Shown in pieces: positions 36,025-48,915 of a stretch of DNA of 64,000 bases (position 1 is the first letter of the stretch; the number at the start of each line of letters is the position of its first letter). This DNA is from Theobroma cacao (Eukaryota; Streptophyta; Magnoliopsida; Malvales; Malvaceae). The translations under genes were made by a program, and so were the position numbers. The notes beneath the pieces are model-generated. The model saw only the letters and a list, made by a program, of their open reading frames with translations, did no database searches and was not told where the DNA came from. Location of the stretch: positions 25,216,291-25,280,290 of the forward strand of contig NC_030854.1 of assembly GCF_000208745.1 (NCBI RefSeq), written 5' to 3'.

Positions 36025-39000
36025 TCAAGCAGAAACCTCAGAAAGGTAGTCTGTACTTTGCTCAATTTTTTTTTTCCTTTTCTGGGACTCAAGTTTACTT
36101 TGGTTGCCAATGGCATCAGATATCGCTTTTGGTAGCCAAAACCCAGGTCTTTCAAGAAATGGTGCTCTGTCAAGAACTAATGGCTCTCTCAAGGTTATCT
36201 CAATGCCATCATATGTCCATAATGCCAATGTTGCTTCACCCTTGAGGCCCAAGGAGAACCAACCTAAGCCAGCTGCTGCAATGTCGATGCTGTTCGCATC
36301 CCAACTACTTCCAGACACTTTAACTTCCCTTTCTTCCCATTTGCCTAATTCAGATGCTCGGTCTTCACCGATGGGTGGCTGAAGAATAAGTAAAATACAG
36401 TCATATTAGGGTTTTTTTCATATCATAACTGTAGTTGTATAGAAAAATTCTGTTAAAAAGGAAAAGGTCATCTCCATAGCAATAAATTTGTATTTTAAGT
36501 CACAAAAATTTCTCTCAAGTAAAACTACAGAGAAAAATAACACGAATAATTGCTTAAACTGGGCACAAGTTTCCCAGTAATCTCGTACTGCAATCAAGGT
36601 CTTCTGTTGGACACAAGGTAAATCCCAAAATACCCTTCTCTCTTTAAAAGTGAAATTTCCTTAATCTTGGTTTTCAGATAAACCAGACTTCAGGAAATTA
36701 ATCTGACCACTTTCCCCCATCTAGCCCACAAAACACCCCTTCGGAGCTGCTCCTACCTTGGTTTTCAAGCCTTTAGAACGTCTTTGTTTTCTATTGAAAA
36801 AAGAATTCACTAAAAGGCCACTAATCCCATCCAACTTGCAAAATGTTTTCCCTTACTTTCCAGGAAAACAAAGACACTAGAAGCACAAACGAAGACCAAA
36901 TATTTCCTTACTGATATTCTTCCACTTCCCTTTAATGATGACACTAGTTCAAGTTCTTTAAACACCATATAGAATGAGTTCAGCTCCTTAAAAACAATTC
37001 AAGAGTCTAGTGGTTTAGAATTGCATATTAGCAGCAGTTAGTGCAACACAACAATCAATACAAGTGGAAAAAGAACTCAGAAACAATCACCAAGTGAAAG
37101 GTCTGTGATAACCCGATTAGCATAATATAGAACACTAAATACCAAAGAGAATGAGATAAAATTAAACAACAATATTTGTGCATATAATTTTTAAGAACAT
37201 TTTTCCAAACAAAATTTACCTGCAACCTGATACCAACATGTTTCTTCTGTATTTCATCAGCATTTTCTACCTTCCCCAAGTGTAGAGAAATATTTGGTGA
37301 TGCCCAAATTGTAACATAAATTGTCTCCACCGAAGCATGATTAAGATCTAGCCTCATCAACCCACCAACATGGACAGCCTGCCCCACCTGCAAACTTTCA
37401 AAGATCTGAAGCATTAGACTTAACAATGTCCCAAATTTAGTTGCATCACTACCTTAAAATATTACAAGCTTGAGACAACAAAAGAGTAGAAATTTCATTA
37501 TTGTAGACAACAATCAATTAAAGCTAAGATTTAAAAAAGAGGTGAACACCAAAAATTCAAGGATATCCTAATTCTTCTTATATATAACATTAAAATTTTC
37601 TGCATAGATTGACAAACTGTTCAGCTAAGGAAGTTCAGGCGCAAGTGACCTAAGTATAGCAGCAAAACAATTGTAAAATCTATTAGAATTATCTAGAGTC
37701 CTTCTCCCCTGCTTCATTCTCTTACAAGCATATGCATCAAAAGATTTGAATAACTGATTGCTGCCCATCAAGAGGTATATAGACTCTGGCACTAGATTTG
37801 CCCCCTCAAACAAATTATGCTGTCCATCTTATAACGTTATTTCATCTTGCTATAAATTAGCATGGTAGAAGTCAAATTTAAGTGCATTTGGATAAAGGTG
37901 AGGATAGTGCCGAACGAAGGAAAAATGAGGGAGATTGAGACACATTTCAGGTATTTGGACGTGAAAAGAATGTCGGCAAATTCCTTATAAGAGTAAATGA
38001 TTTGGCCTGTCAAACAGATTATAATGTCCATCTTATAAGACTAATTTCATCTTGTTGTGAACCAGCATGATAGAAAGTTAGAAATGAGCACATTTGGGAA
38101 AAGGTGAGCACAATGGTGATAGTTGGAGGAAACTTGCCTTCACTCTGTATGTCCGAGGTTTTAGCTCCTTTCTTATTTCAACCATCTTCTGCTCATCTCT
38201 ATTTAATCTCATAGACATTAGATATGGATGTAGGAGCCCTGGAGTGTCATACATTTTTGCCTTGGCTGACAAAATCCCCCCAATTCGCAAAATCCCAAGA
38301 GTTGTCCCAGGAACAGGAGCTTCTGTAAGCCTTGTCGTGTTTGCCTTTTCCTTCTTTGCAAATGCATTGATTAGAGTAGACTTCCCTGCATTTTGAGCCC
38401 CAATAACCCACACGTTACCTCGGGGACCTGCTAACTCCTTTATGAATGACAACAAATTCTTTACACCCAAATCCTTACGGGAACTTACCAAATATACCCC
38501 ATTAAGCTTGGGTGCTCCTCCAGCCTTGGCTCGGTGCCTAACCCATCTGTCTAACCTAGTAGGTGAGATTTGTGACGGGAGAAGATCAACCTTTGTAGCC
38601 ACAAGAACAAGTTTTGGCAACTTTTTGAAAAGTTTGGAGTCAGTTTGGCCCTCTTCCAACAACTTGAACAATGACTTTGCAGCCCGTTTCGGGAAGGAAC
38701 CGTCAAAATCAACACAATCAACAACCATAACAACAACAGTAGCACCAGCATTGCCAGTAGGCTTTATTAACCTAGTTGTAATTAATCTATCAAAGTCAAA
38801 ATCAGGTATCAAGTTTTCAGTAGATTGGTTCTTCACCTGCCCATGATGCCTCAAAGAATGACATCGTGCACAGACAGTCACCTCCTCTTTATCCTTTGCT
38901 TCCCTAGCCATCCTTTTCCTTACTGCTTTCGACAATCTCTTCCTTTTACCCTTCTCCATATTTTCTTCTGTAATATTACCATACCCAACAGTCGCTGGAG

Positions 39001-39707
39001 CAAAACCATCAAACTCTAAATCATCCCCTCCTTTTATAAACTTAGCTTCCCATTCATCAGAATCCCAATCAAACTCATCCCCCTCTCCCAAGTTATCTTC
39101 TTTTGCGTCATTTCCCTCAATGTCATCCACAAAATCCTCTTCTTCTTCTTCTTCAACATCATCATCCAACCCTTCAAGTTCATCCCCAAAGTACTCCAGC
39201 AAGTCATCTTCATCCTCGTTCGCTGCTACTTTCCTGCCAAAAACCTTCCTTTCCTGATAATAGCCCGGAAGATTTGGGTCCTTATCTTGCATAAAAATCC
39301 CACAACCAGGACAGATAGGCCCATAGTTCTGATCCCCATCTCTTCCCTCACTCGAAACCGGATTGTTTCCTCTTCTAGGTGAGACTTTACCATGAATTTT
39401 CTCTGTTGTTTGATTAGAAGATTGGTTCTTTACTGCTAAACTAATGGTTGAAACTTTATTTTGTTTGTTATTCTTGTCACCCAATCCTGTAAAAGTAGTG
39501 TTTTTGCAAATGGGTTTTATACTATGCATATGAAAGTGAAAGAGAGTAAAGGAATAAAAAAGAAAAACACTGAAATAGCGAATAGCAAAGCAAGTTACCA
39601 GGGAAGAAACAAATAGTTGCTTCTGGGTTTTCCTGTGTATTTCCTCTGGTGTTGTGAAACAGCTTGGGGCTCAGCTTGACTATTGTTGCTGATAAGAGAA
39701 ATGCCAT
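36025..39707 (-). CDS. BPG2: BPG2, plastid circularly permuted GTPase (YqeH/NOA1 group)
   Basis: BPG2 (BRASSINAZOLE INSENSITIVE PALE GREEN 2) is a plastid GTPase needed for chloroplast rRNA processing and ribosome assembly. Four exons, 39599-39707, 38138-39486, 37220-37387 and 36025-36378, give 659 residues, the usual size. The N terminus (MAFLLSATIVKLSPKLFHNT) looks like a transit peptide. Two CXXC pairs, CPGC at 95-98 and CARC at 242-245, make the zinc finger, separated by a long acidic insert (about 127-183) that marks BPG2 and not NOA1. GTPase motifs are in permuted order: TKVD (334-337), SSR (371-373), GAQNAGKST (399-407), PGTT (429-432), DTPG (450-453). Intron 2 has a GC donor (AAG|GCAAGT), and both sides are in phase 0. 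The last exon is the C-terminal domain common to this group. Confidence 0.94.
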
Positions 39708-40077
39708 TTTTTCAACATACCAAGACTTCAAACTTTGGTGTAAATCAAAGCTGGAAAACAGAAATAGCAGCAGCGGAAAAATCTCTCCTCATCAGAGCAA
39801 AACAGATAGTGTCATATTGGGCGTTGAGGCTTTGGAGAGGATATATTGCTAAATGCCAAAGCAGACTACTCACAAAATCAAAACAATTGGGCCTACTTCT
39901 TCAAGTGGGCTTATGATGGGCTAATATTTTAACCATGAGCCGGTCCAAGATTGTTTTTTGATGGATTTAATTCTTAAAACGACATGCTCCCATTCCTTCC
40001 CTGACGTGTGCAGGTCATGGAAATCCACGTGTACACCCTCGGATCAATACTTGTAGCTGACGTGTAAATTCAAATCC

Positions 40078-40851
40078 ATGCAACACGCAACATTGTTACA
40101 CGTGCCCTCCACACAAGTCCCCACCTTAGCCATGGCTTCTTGCGTTTCCAAGTCATGGTCTCTAGCCATGTCCTCAGACCACGTTTGGCGACCCCTTTGC
40201 TCTTCCCGCTACCCTTCTTTGTGTAATCTCAAGATCTCCTTATACCACTCAGTCCCATATCACCGCCTCTATGCTATTGGACTCTCCGCTTTCAAACGCG
40301 GCTTTAAACCTCCGTGAAAGCCACGTCTTGCCGTAGACAACCTCGTCTTTGCCATTGAATTATCCACCCCCACCACTAGATCAGCCCCTGTTATCACCAT
40401 AGCAGAGCCAGCCAGCAAAATGATCAATAACGTCGTCCAAGGAAACCAAGTGTTTAAGTTCGATATCGGTGTGAATGATGACCGGTGTTTCCCGGGAGTG
40501 AAAGCTTTGGAAGAGACAACGATGAAGTGGAACGTGGTGTGAAGAGGATGGGAAGCAGTATTTACGATGATGGATTGGGAAGGAAAGATAAGTTGCACGG
40601 CAGAGGCGGTGCAGTGGTGGTTCTCGGAGGAGCTCCCGTCGCCGGGGTGTTGCTCAAGCGAGGTGGGAAGTGGGATCGTAGCGGATGTGAAGGTGGGTTT
40701 TGGTGGAAAGGGAGAGAGGGAGACAGATGGATGGTTTAAAGTGGAAAAATTGAGCGTAGGAATTTTGAGGCGCGCAGATTGGAGATATGTGAGCATTGAT
40801 GATGGCCTTAGATATTTACAGCATTTTCTTCTGCCTTGCCATCATATGTAA
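40078..40851 (+). pseudogene. F-box protein pseudogene
   Basis: One frame runs the whole length but contains TGA at 40315-40317 and again near 40540. Before the first stop it reads TLAMASCVSKSWSLAMSSDHVW..LC, the second half of an F-box (helices 2-3), then YHRLYAIGLSAFKRGFKPP. After it come PRLAVDNLVFAIELST and, after the second stop, RGWEAVFTMMDWEGKISC, VEKLSVGILRRADWRYVSID and GLRYLQHFLLP. This matches intron-less plant F-box proteins of the SKP1-binding type in which a whole-length domain follows the F-box. The start of the F-box (LP..L...I...L) is not visible upstream. Either stop would remove most of the protein, so it is probably dead, unless sequencing error introduced both. Confidence 0.7.
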
Positions 40852-41982
40852 ATTTTATTTTTATTATTATTTTCTTTAAATTGATACAATTATAAATACA
40901 ATCAAATAGAACATGAAATTTAAAAATTCAAACTAAGTGATTAGAAAATTTTGTTATATTGTGTTATAGAGATCAGGTATACAAAATTGAAATAATTTTG
41001 AGAGAAAATAAATTAAAGTCAAAACCATCCCAACAATAAGAACTTGTGAGTTAATTTTTAGCGATGTAGAGCTCCATTCGATTAAAAAGATTTTAAGTTT
41101 GGTTCAAGTTCGGTCAAGTTTTAATATTTTGTGGTCAAATTTGATTTTCAAAATAAATAAATTATTTAAATTCAATTATATTAATTAGAGTATTCTTTAT
41201 AATTATAGAATACATTTGAGACATTCTATAATTTGATATTTTTATATTTTAAACATGATAATTTCAAATACTAGTATAAAATTTAAGATAAAATATTTAA
41301 ATATATTTTATCAAAATGATATGGAGATTTGTTAGTTTGAGAAATGAATATTTTACTTCGAAAGAATGTTTGGACACATACTAACCATTGTTAAAGTTTT
41401 TGTCAATTTGTTAATGTAATAATTTTTTTGAATAATTTTATTTTTAAAAATGTAAAAAATTATAATATTATTTAAATATTTATTTTTTATTTTTAAATTT
41501 TTTATAAAACAACTTACTGTACGAGGTGATTGTCTGAAAAAGAAAAAAAACATAAGGTGAGTGTCAAAAAGAAAGAAAAGTTGAGGGAAAGAGGACATGG
41601 TCTTTTAGTTTTCTTATTTTTTAAATAATTGAATTTGAGTGTTTATTTTTTAAATTAATGGATTTTGGCGTGGTTTTAATCAAAATTTGAGAATATTTAT
41701 ATATTTTATCTTAAAATTTATATAGAAATTATCTTTTTAAATTTGAGAAAAGAATGTATAGAGATACATAGGGATGGATGGAAGGAAAATAAAAACTTTT
41801 TTCTTCATATTTATTTGAAAGCATGCTGCAAATATTTGGCGCCAAAATAACGAGCTTCCCAAAATTTGTTCAAATTACCCAAAATGCCCTCGTTACCTAC
41901 TATTTATCTTCCCCAGCACGGCTCAAAAATGGAACTTAAAAAAAAAAAAAAAAGAAGAAAAGACGGCAAGAAAGAAAGAAAA
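40852..41982. other. AT-rich region upstream of the BRCT gene
   Basis: No coding signal. The final 100 bases include 'ttggcgcc' at 41837-41844, an E2F-like site (TTGGCGCC), which would suit a DNA-repair gene but is only a motif match. Confidence 0.4.
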
Positions 41983-44900
41983 ATGCACCCAAGGAAAAGC
42001 TCTTCGTCTCTCTCTCCAATCCTAGTCGGTAAAATCAGTTCCATTATTTGTAAAGATTCTAAACCCTAATTTAATCATTTTTTTTAAAAAAAAATTTATT
42101 TAGTTTTCCATTTTACAGGTAATTGCGAGGTTTTGATTGACGCGAACAAGTACAGTTGCAACTCTGATTCCAACAGCCTCCAAATCTCTATTTCAAAAAA
42201 CACAAATATTAAAATCTCGGGTACTGCTTATTTTTTTTTCTTAATTTACTGGAATTAATTTATGTTTTTATCTCTTGTATTTGTTTAAACTAGCTTGAAT
42301 TTGTGCACATTAAAATAATACTAAAATATCTTACCATTCACTGGTTTCTACGGCATTTTTGATTGGAAATGTGATGATTTTTTTTTTCGAAAAAAATGAA
42401 GAATCTACTTTTTGATCTTTATAAATTTTAGGCCTCATTTGATTATTGTTTTTGCCCTTTAAAAAACTTGTTAAAATGCAAAAGCAAATGAGAGAAAAAT
42501 AAATTTGTAATTAACTGAAGCCTGAAAGTGAAAAATTACCATAATACAACTCTATTTTTAATATAATCATTCATTATAAATGAGTAAAACCTAGTTTGAA
42601 TGTGCATTTAACTGAAAACTTGGAGAAACTCAAAATATTTAAATGTTTGTATTAGTTTCTTTGTTATTTACTTACTTAGCCATTATTATATTTTGAGCTT
42701 GTTTAGTTTACTGTTGTTTTAGTGAGGGAAGAGATGAATACAAAGTCTGGTAATGACCTTTTGCCCTCAAAATCTGAAGGAAAAGGTTAGATGACCTTTT
42801 TGCTGAGTTTAGTTTTTAATTCTTCTATAATATGTTTTGTTGGTGCTTGTTCCTTGGAATTTTCTGGTATTTTATGAAATTAAATTGATGTCTTATCTTG
42901 TATTTGAACTTGTGCTAATATAGGTGAGGAAGGTAGATGTTCCGCTGCCAAAAATAAATATATGGTTGTTCTTGTTAATCCTAAAGATGTTGATGGTGCT
43001 ACAAAATCTTATCTTCAGGTATGTGTGTGTGTGTGTGTGTGTGTATTCTAGATCTCTCTTTGTGTATGTGCATGTGTGTGTGACTCTGTTTTCAAGAATG
43101 ATTGTTTCCTTTTACCATCTGAATTGGAGATTTTCACTATAAAAGATTGTCCATGTTTTTAATTGAGTATCCCTGGTGCTCCTCTTGATTTTCGGATATT
43201 TCTTGCTATACCTTTTGTTATGCAATCTAATAACTTGTCTTGAGCATAAATGGCTTTACAGGAAGCGCTGAAGTTATTCAATGGGGAGTTACCAACAATG
43301 AATTATGCTGCAAATACGGGAAAGCAGTCTATGTTTCTTGAAAGATGTTTGTCAAATGGGTATCATACAATTTTATACTTGTTCTTACATCAATTATTCC
43401 CTTTACTTAGTGCAAAAGGTTTTTAGTTGATCTGATGATTAGCATTAGTTTGTAGAATATGGATTCACTATTGCCAAAAAGGCATCATTGTGGTAGTAAT
43501 TACAGATTCAAGGAAGCTTTTATTTATATGATTTTTTTGCTGCAGGAAATACTGCACATTGCTTCTGAAGTATAAGCCTTTTGAAGAGTTTGAGGAGGTA
43601 GACTTAGTGCAATTTATGGTTTCTTTTTCTTTATTACATTATAAAAGCTTCATTCTTCATTACCTTTGCAGTTTCATACCTGTAATGTTATTTAAGAATT
43701 GTCCTTTTATGTTCGCTTTTACCATGTGCTAAACAAATCTGAAAGGTGCATTTTACTAGAGAATATAGCTAAATGAATGGTCTAATTTTTTAATTTCTTC
43801 GTCTTTCCCTGGGCCATGTGTTTTCCTTCCCAAGTCTAAGTGCACCAGTAAATTACTATGAAGGAGTTCAATGTTTATACCAAGTTTATTGCAGGTTGCA
43901 TTTTTTTATTGCAGTCCATACATCAAGGCAAATTCAAGAAAGCAATGTGAGATTTTTTTTTCCCAGTTATTTCTTATAATCTTTCTCTTGTTCCTTATGC
44001 AGGTTATAGCGGCAATCACTTATCAAATCATCCCTGCTGACACACAGTTTGCTGAGATCCCTCTTGCTGCTGTTAATTCAATCTATCAGCATAAGGTTCA
44101 TTGTCTTCCTAGATGTTTAGATGTTTTCCACTCACTATTTTGTTGCTTGCTATTGTTCAAAATATCATTAAGTTCAGGACTTCTTGAGGAATGGACTTAT
44201 ACTGTATCTAACAACACCGGGGATGGATCTTTTTCAAATTATGATAATGTAATACCTCTTCATATGCTCCAATAATCTTTTCTATATAATGGAAAACGCA
44301 GAGCAACTCATCAATTATGAAAAACTAATTGGGACTATAAAAACTGAAAATATAGTTTTATATAATGGAACTTCTTTTGATTGAAGATTTGGGTTAAATC
44401 TGCTAAAATTTCAGAACTTATTGAATGCTGCTCTTAGACATTAAATTTGATTTTGTTTTATTAATTTTATTGACTGTCTTGTACTGTTGGATGCTAGTTT
44501 GGGTGTTTCATGTTCAAAGTTAAGTGGCTTATTTCAATAATATCAGGGTTTTGGTCGCTTCTTGTATATGGAATTGAAGAAGAGACTTCAGAGTGTTGGC
44601 ATTCGCACAATATTATGTTGGGGTGACGAGGAATCTGAAGGTTTTTGGCTTAAACAGGTAATGCATGGATGGAACATATCATAATTGGCTGACCTCTTCT
44701 TATGTTATTCTGAATGTAAACGGCAGTATGTTTTGCAAAGAAAATCCTGTTTCTTTTACCTATTTGACATCACCACAGAAAGGTAGGCCCTGTAAATCAT
44801 GTTGAACTTTTTTCTTTATTTTCTTAAAGATGCATAATAATATCTTAATTTGAAATTATAATTGTTAATCATTTATGCTGAAGAAGCTTATTACCTTTTT

Positions 44901-47900
44901 TGATGTTTGACTTTTGTGAAAATTAAAAATTGTAGGGCTTTGTATCAATAGCAGAAGTGGACAAAAAGGGTAGAGCTCGGAGGCTTCCTATTAAGGCTGA
45001 TATACGTAAAGCACTATGCTTTCCTGGAGGTTCAACCCTTATGGTTTCTCATCTTAGTAAAGATGCTTCAGCTGCAGGAGAATATCTGAGCTTTTCTTAT
45101 CCACTAAAGCTTTATGAGAAGTCTCAATCCTCAGCTCCTGATAAATCTTTAGGTCAAAAAGCAGCCAATGTTGCTGCCAAGCAGTGTTCTTGTTCCTCCC
45201 AAGGTGCAAAGAGGAAGGTTTGGGAAGCATCATTGTCCTCTTTGAAGACAAAAAAAGTGAAGGGAACTCATGAAATTGACAGTCATCAAAACGGCTGTCA
45301 GTTAGATTCTAACAGGCGTATAATCGCAGATAGTGACAGATATGGTTCTTGGCTTGATCGGTGCTCCGTTTCAACAGATAAATCATTGGTGGAAGTTACT
45401 CCTGGAGTTTCTTTGATTAATAATTTCATGGAAAGTGAGGCTCAAGAAGGTAGACCAAATTGTATGACACCAGAAGCACTAGCCACTAAAGAACTTCAAT
45501 CAAATAGAGATTGCTTTAGAATTATGTTGATGAATATTGCTGATGATACAAAGAAAACACATCTTACAAAGGTATGTTGACTTCATTTATTTTTGTTTGA
45601 TGTGAATAATACATGCTGGCATATAACAACAAACTGAGCACTTCCCTATTATGTGGGAGGGGCTGATCATATATGGGTTATTTCCCAAAACGCTAGTCTC
45701 ATTTAGCATGCTTTTGATCACCTTTTCACATGATTTCATCCTATTACTCACCAACTAGTGTTTTTGCAATGAAACAACACTTATAAGCTTACCCTTCTAG
45801 CATGTTTCCTTCATTAAGTTATAGAAATTTGCTCAAAACCAAGTCAATGCTCTAGCGACTGAAGGAGGGAAAAGCCTTCCTAAACCTAAATAACCTTCCA
45901 TTTCTCCTTTGAGAAAGATGCTGAGCCTCGCATTCTCTTCAATCAAAGGCATACGCTGGAAAGCACACCTCATGCATGTGTAGGTATCTTTCTCAATTCA
46001 GATATTGGTGGTTTAACATGTTAGTTAATAGAGCAAGCTTTTTCCTGGAATAATCTGGCCACATGCTTAGTGCTTGCTCTTTAAAATTTATACATCAATA
46101 TGAGCATAGATCTCTTTGTAGCTATGACCTTCCTTTTAGACCTTTTCTGTAGCTTCCTTTATGCGAGAGATTGTAATTTACAGAACTTTCTCTAGTTGTT
46201 TCTGGAAAGAATTCTTTTAGTTCAAAGGAAGGTCCTCAAAACTGCACAAAGGTGTGACCTTACCTGGCTTTTAAATCGTTTACAAAATCAAATTCCAGGA
46301 TAAAGCTCTAGGAGAAAATTTTCCAACAGCTCTTTTTTGGGGTACCGGTAGGAATAAAAATTACTTTTCCTAGGGATGATTCTATGGAAGCCAGGCTGAC
46401 TTTCTAAGTGGTGAGTCTAATGGATTACAAAATTATAAATCAAGTAGCTGAAATTATGGAAAAAGTCATCTACTCCAGTTTCTTCAGTTTTGAAAGAACT
46501 TTTTACAAATCTTAATTACTTTCCACAGGAAAATGTATGGATGTAGTTGTTTGGTTAAGTTTTCACACCCTGCAAGTTCTGTTTGATTAACTCTTTTCTC
46601 CTTTTTTTTTGCATTACATTGGTTACACATTTTCTCCTAGTAGATTTTGAAGTATTGAAGAGTATTGACTCATTTATGTGTTTGGCTTAGTTTTTACATT
46701 AACTTGCTCCAAATATTGATGTTAGGGTTTTTGCTTCAATTTCTTTTATCACAGTACTTCATCATGCTACTTGAATTAGACATATATTTGTTAAGCATTA
46801 TATTTTTTTGATATAGGTAATTGAAAACCTTGGTGGCACTCCAACCTCTGATGGAAGGATAAGCACACATATTGTAACAGGAAAAGTGAGAAAAACACTG
46901 AATTTCTGCACTGCTTTCTGTTCAGGGTTAGTCTTAATTTGATAGGCAAAATGATAAGACGTTGAATTCCTTTGGCTTTACTTTGATGGATAATGCGAAT
47001 GTATCACATTATATGTCCATGTTTTTGCAACCAGTTACCATCATTGCACATTTGAACTTGTAAATTTTTGTACCTTCTCCCCCTTAATTATTTCCCATTT
47101 CCAGGACTGAAGAAATTATAAAATATGTATGTGTCATGGAATTGAATGTGAAATGGCTTTTAGATTCTTTTTCTTGGCATTTTGTTTGGAGATTCCGTTT
47201 TGTCTATATGTTAAAATGAGATTATACAGTCATTTTCATGTCTGACATTTGTTTTTCCTTTCTTTTGTTACATGTGGCATTCATATTAACAAATTTTTGT
47301 GATCCTATGGTGCTTTCTTAATTTAAGGATAGTATCAGAACTGATACTTGGATATCTGTTGTGTGTGGGAAATTATCCAAAAATTTTCTTAAAGTTCTAA
47401 TATGTTCTTTTCATCCCAAGGTTTAAGAAGCTATACTCTCTTATTGACCTTTTATCTGGTAAACATTGTGTGCAATTCCCATCGGTTTGCCATGTAACAC
47501 TCTTGAGGCTGAATATAGACTTTTCGCAGGTACATCATCGTTGGCATCCTACTAATAGCATAACTAACAAAGTTGTTCAAATGCAAGCATGGTTAATAAG
47601 TCATGAAGGAGAGCTGAAAGGTCGATCTGCATGCCATAGAGCCTTGGGTACCATAGTTCATAAGTTTTGTAGAAATCATTATTATTCCTGGAAAGATGGC
47701 AATTTCCACTTTAACCCCTAAAATTTATATGATGATCACCTTCTATAGTATAAATTTGGTTTTTTGCTCACAGTTTTAGTCATTGTAAGACTCCTTGCTT
47801 TATATCATGCATGTTTTAACATGAATGCCTCTGTTTGCCAGCACACAAAGGTTATTTCATATGTGTTATAGATTCACTCGATAGGTTTGATCTAATGCAG

Positions 47901-48915
47901 GGCTTGGATAGTTTCACCGAGTTGGTTAAAAGAAAGCTTTACGGAAGGAAAATTTGTGGGTGAGTTGAAAAGAATATATAGATTTTATGTACTTATTACC
48001 CAATGAATTGCTATTGAAATCTTTTAACTTTCCCTCTTACCCTACAGATGAATTGCCTTATATATTACACGATGAAGATTATGTATTGAAGTACAGAACT
48101 GAGCTAAAAGATTCTATTTTTCGAGCCAAAGCAAGGCCTGGAGCTCTGCTTAAAGGATATAATTTATGCATCGCAGCTCATGTTCAACCCCCTGTCACAA
48201 CTCTGTCTGCCATCATCAGGTCTGCTGGTGGAAATGTAAGCTCTAGGCATCTTGTTACGGTTAAGTAAGCTTAAGACCTTAATGGTGATTTCTTTGTTGT
48301 TCTAGGATAATGGCATCAAAGATTTTGCATACCAAAGTAAAATGTACATATTCAAGCAGATAAAATCTGCCAATGGGAAGCTGCTGTTTATACAGAGCTC
48401 ATGTATAATTAAAATTTTGCATGGATTAGGTATTGTTTTCCTCTAGTAGTTTTACATCTGGCTTCTTTGCTTGTTTAGATGATTAATACTTTAGTCATGA
48501 ATCGAATGCTTTCAGTTACTGGTTAAATTCATGAATATAAACCAAAAGTAAACCTTTGTCAACCACATTATGAAGGTTTGCTTTGAAGGATAGTTAGTAT
48601 GTCAAAAAATCAATAACATATAGCGGTGTATGCGTGTAAAAATTTTAGCTGGATGTGTAAAATATATTTTTATTTATCGTAATCATCATTGTCTGCAATT
48701 TGTTACTGGTCATACTATCTATGCAGATTATCCGTGGAGTGGACAAAGTAAAAGAAGCATCAAAAACAATCTTCATTGCGTGTGCAGATGACATGGAGGA
48801 GGCGTTATCTGCTGTAAAGAAAGGAATATGGACTTTCAGCAGTGAGTGGTTGATGAATTGTGTCATGAGACAAGAACTAGACTTGGAGGCTCCCCAATTT
48901 GCAGAGTCCTTGTAA
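41983..48915 (+). CDS. GNAT-like domain plus tandem C-terminal BRCT protein
   Basis: Thirteen exons join in frame, giving 613 residues: 41983-42028, 42119-42220, 42723-42785, 42924-43018, 43262-43359, 43546-43597, 44003-44095, 44547-44657, 44936-45571, 46817-46926, 47901-47959, 48048-48235, 48727-48915. Residues about 150-245 (ADTQFAEIPLAAVNSIYQ, GFGRFLYMELKKRLQSVGIR, EGFWLKQGFV) have the pattern of a GNAT acetyltransferase motif A/B. The C terminus (about 412-600) holds two BRCT repeats: LGGTPTS...SGAWIVSPSWLKESF, then SAGGNIIRGV...WTFSSEWLMNCV. BRCT pairs bind phosphopeptides in DNA-damage responses. The middle (245-410) is polar and likely disordered. An Arabidopsis relative annotated as a BRCT DNA-repair protein exists; I cannot name the symbol with certainty. 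An AAACCCTAA telo-box sits in intron 1 at 42061. Catalysis is not shown. Confidence 0.87.
43022..43044. repeat. (TG)n microsatellite in intron 4 of the BRCT gene
   Basis: About eleven TG units three bases after the splice donor of exon 4, so length changes here sit very close to the 5' splice site. Confidence 0.9.

Noticed and set aside
38442..38846. 134-residue plus-strand frame
   Set aside because: Antisense shadow of BPG2 exon 2.
40269..40796. 175-residue minus-strand frame
   Set aside because: Shadow of the F-box pseudogene.
41866..41982. Upstream in-frame extension of the BRCT protein
   Set aside because: It is open mainly by a poly-A/AG run encoding Lys and Arg; a start at MHPRK is more plausible, though not proven.
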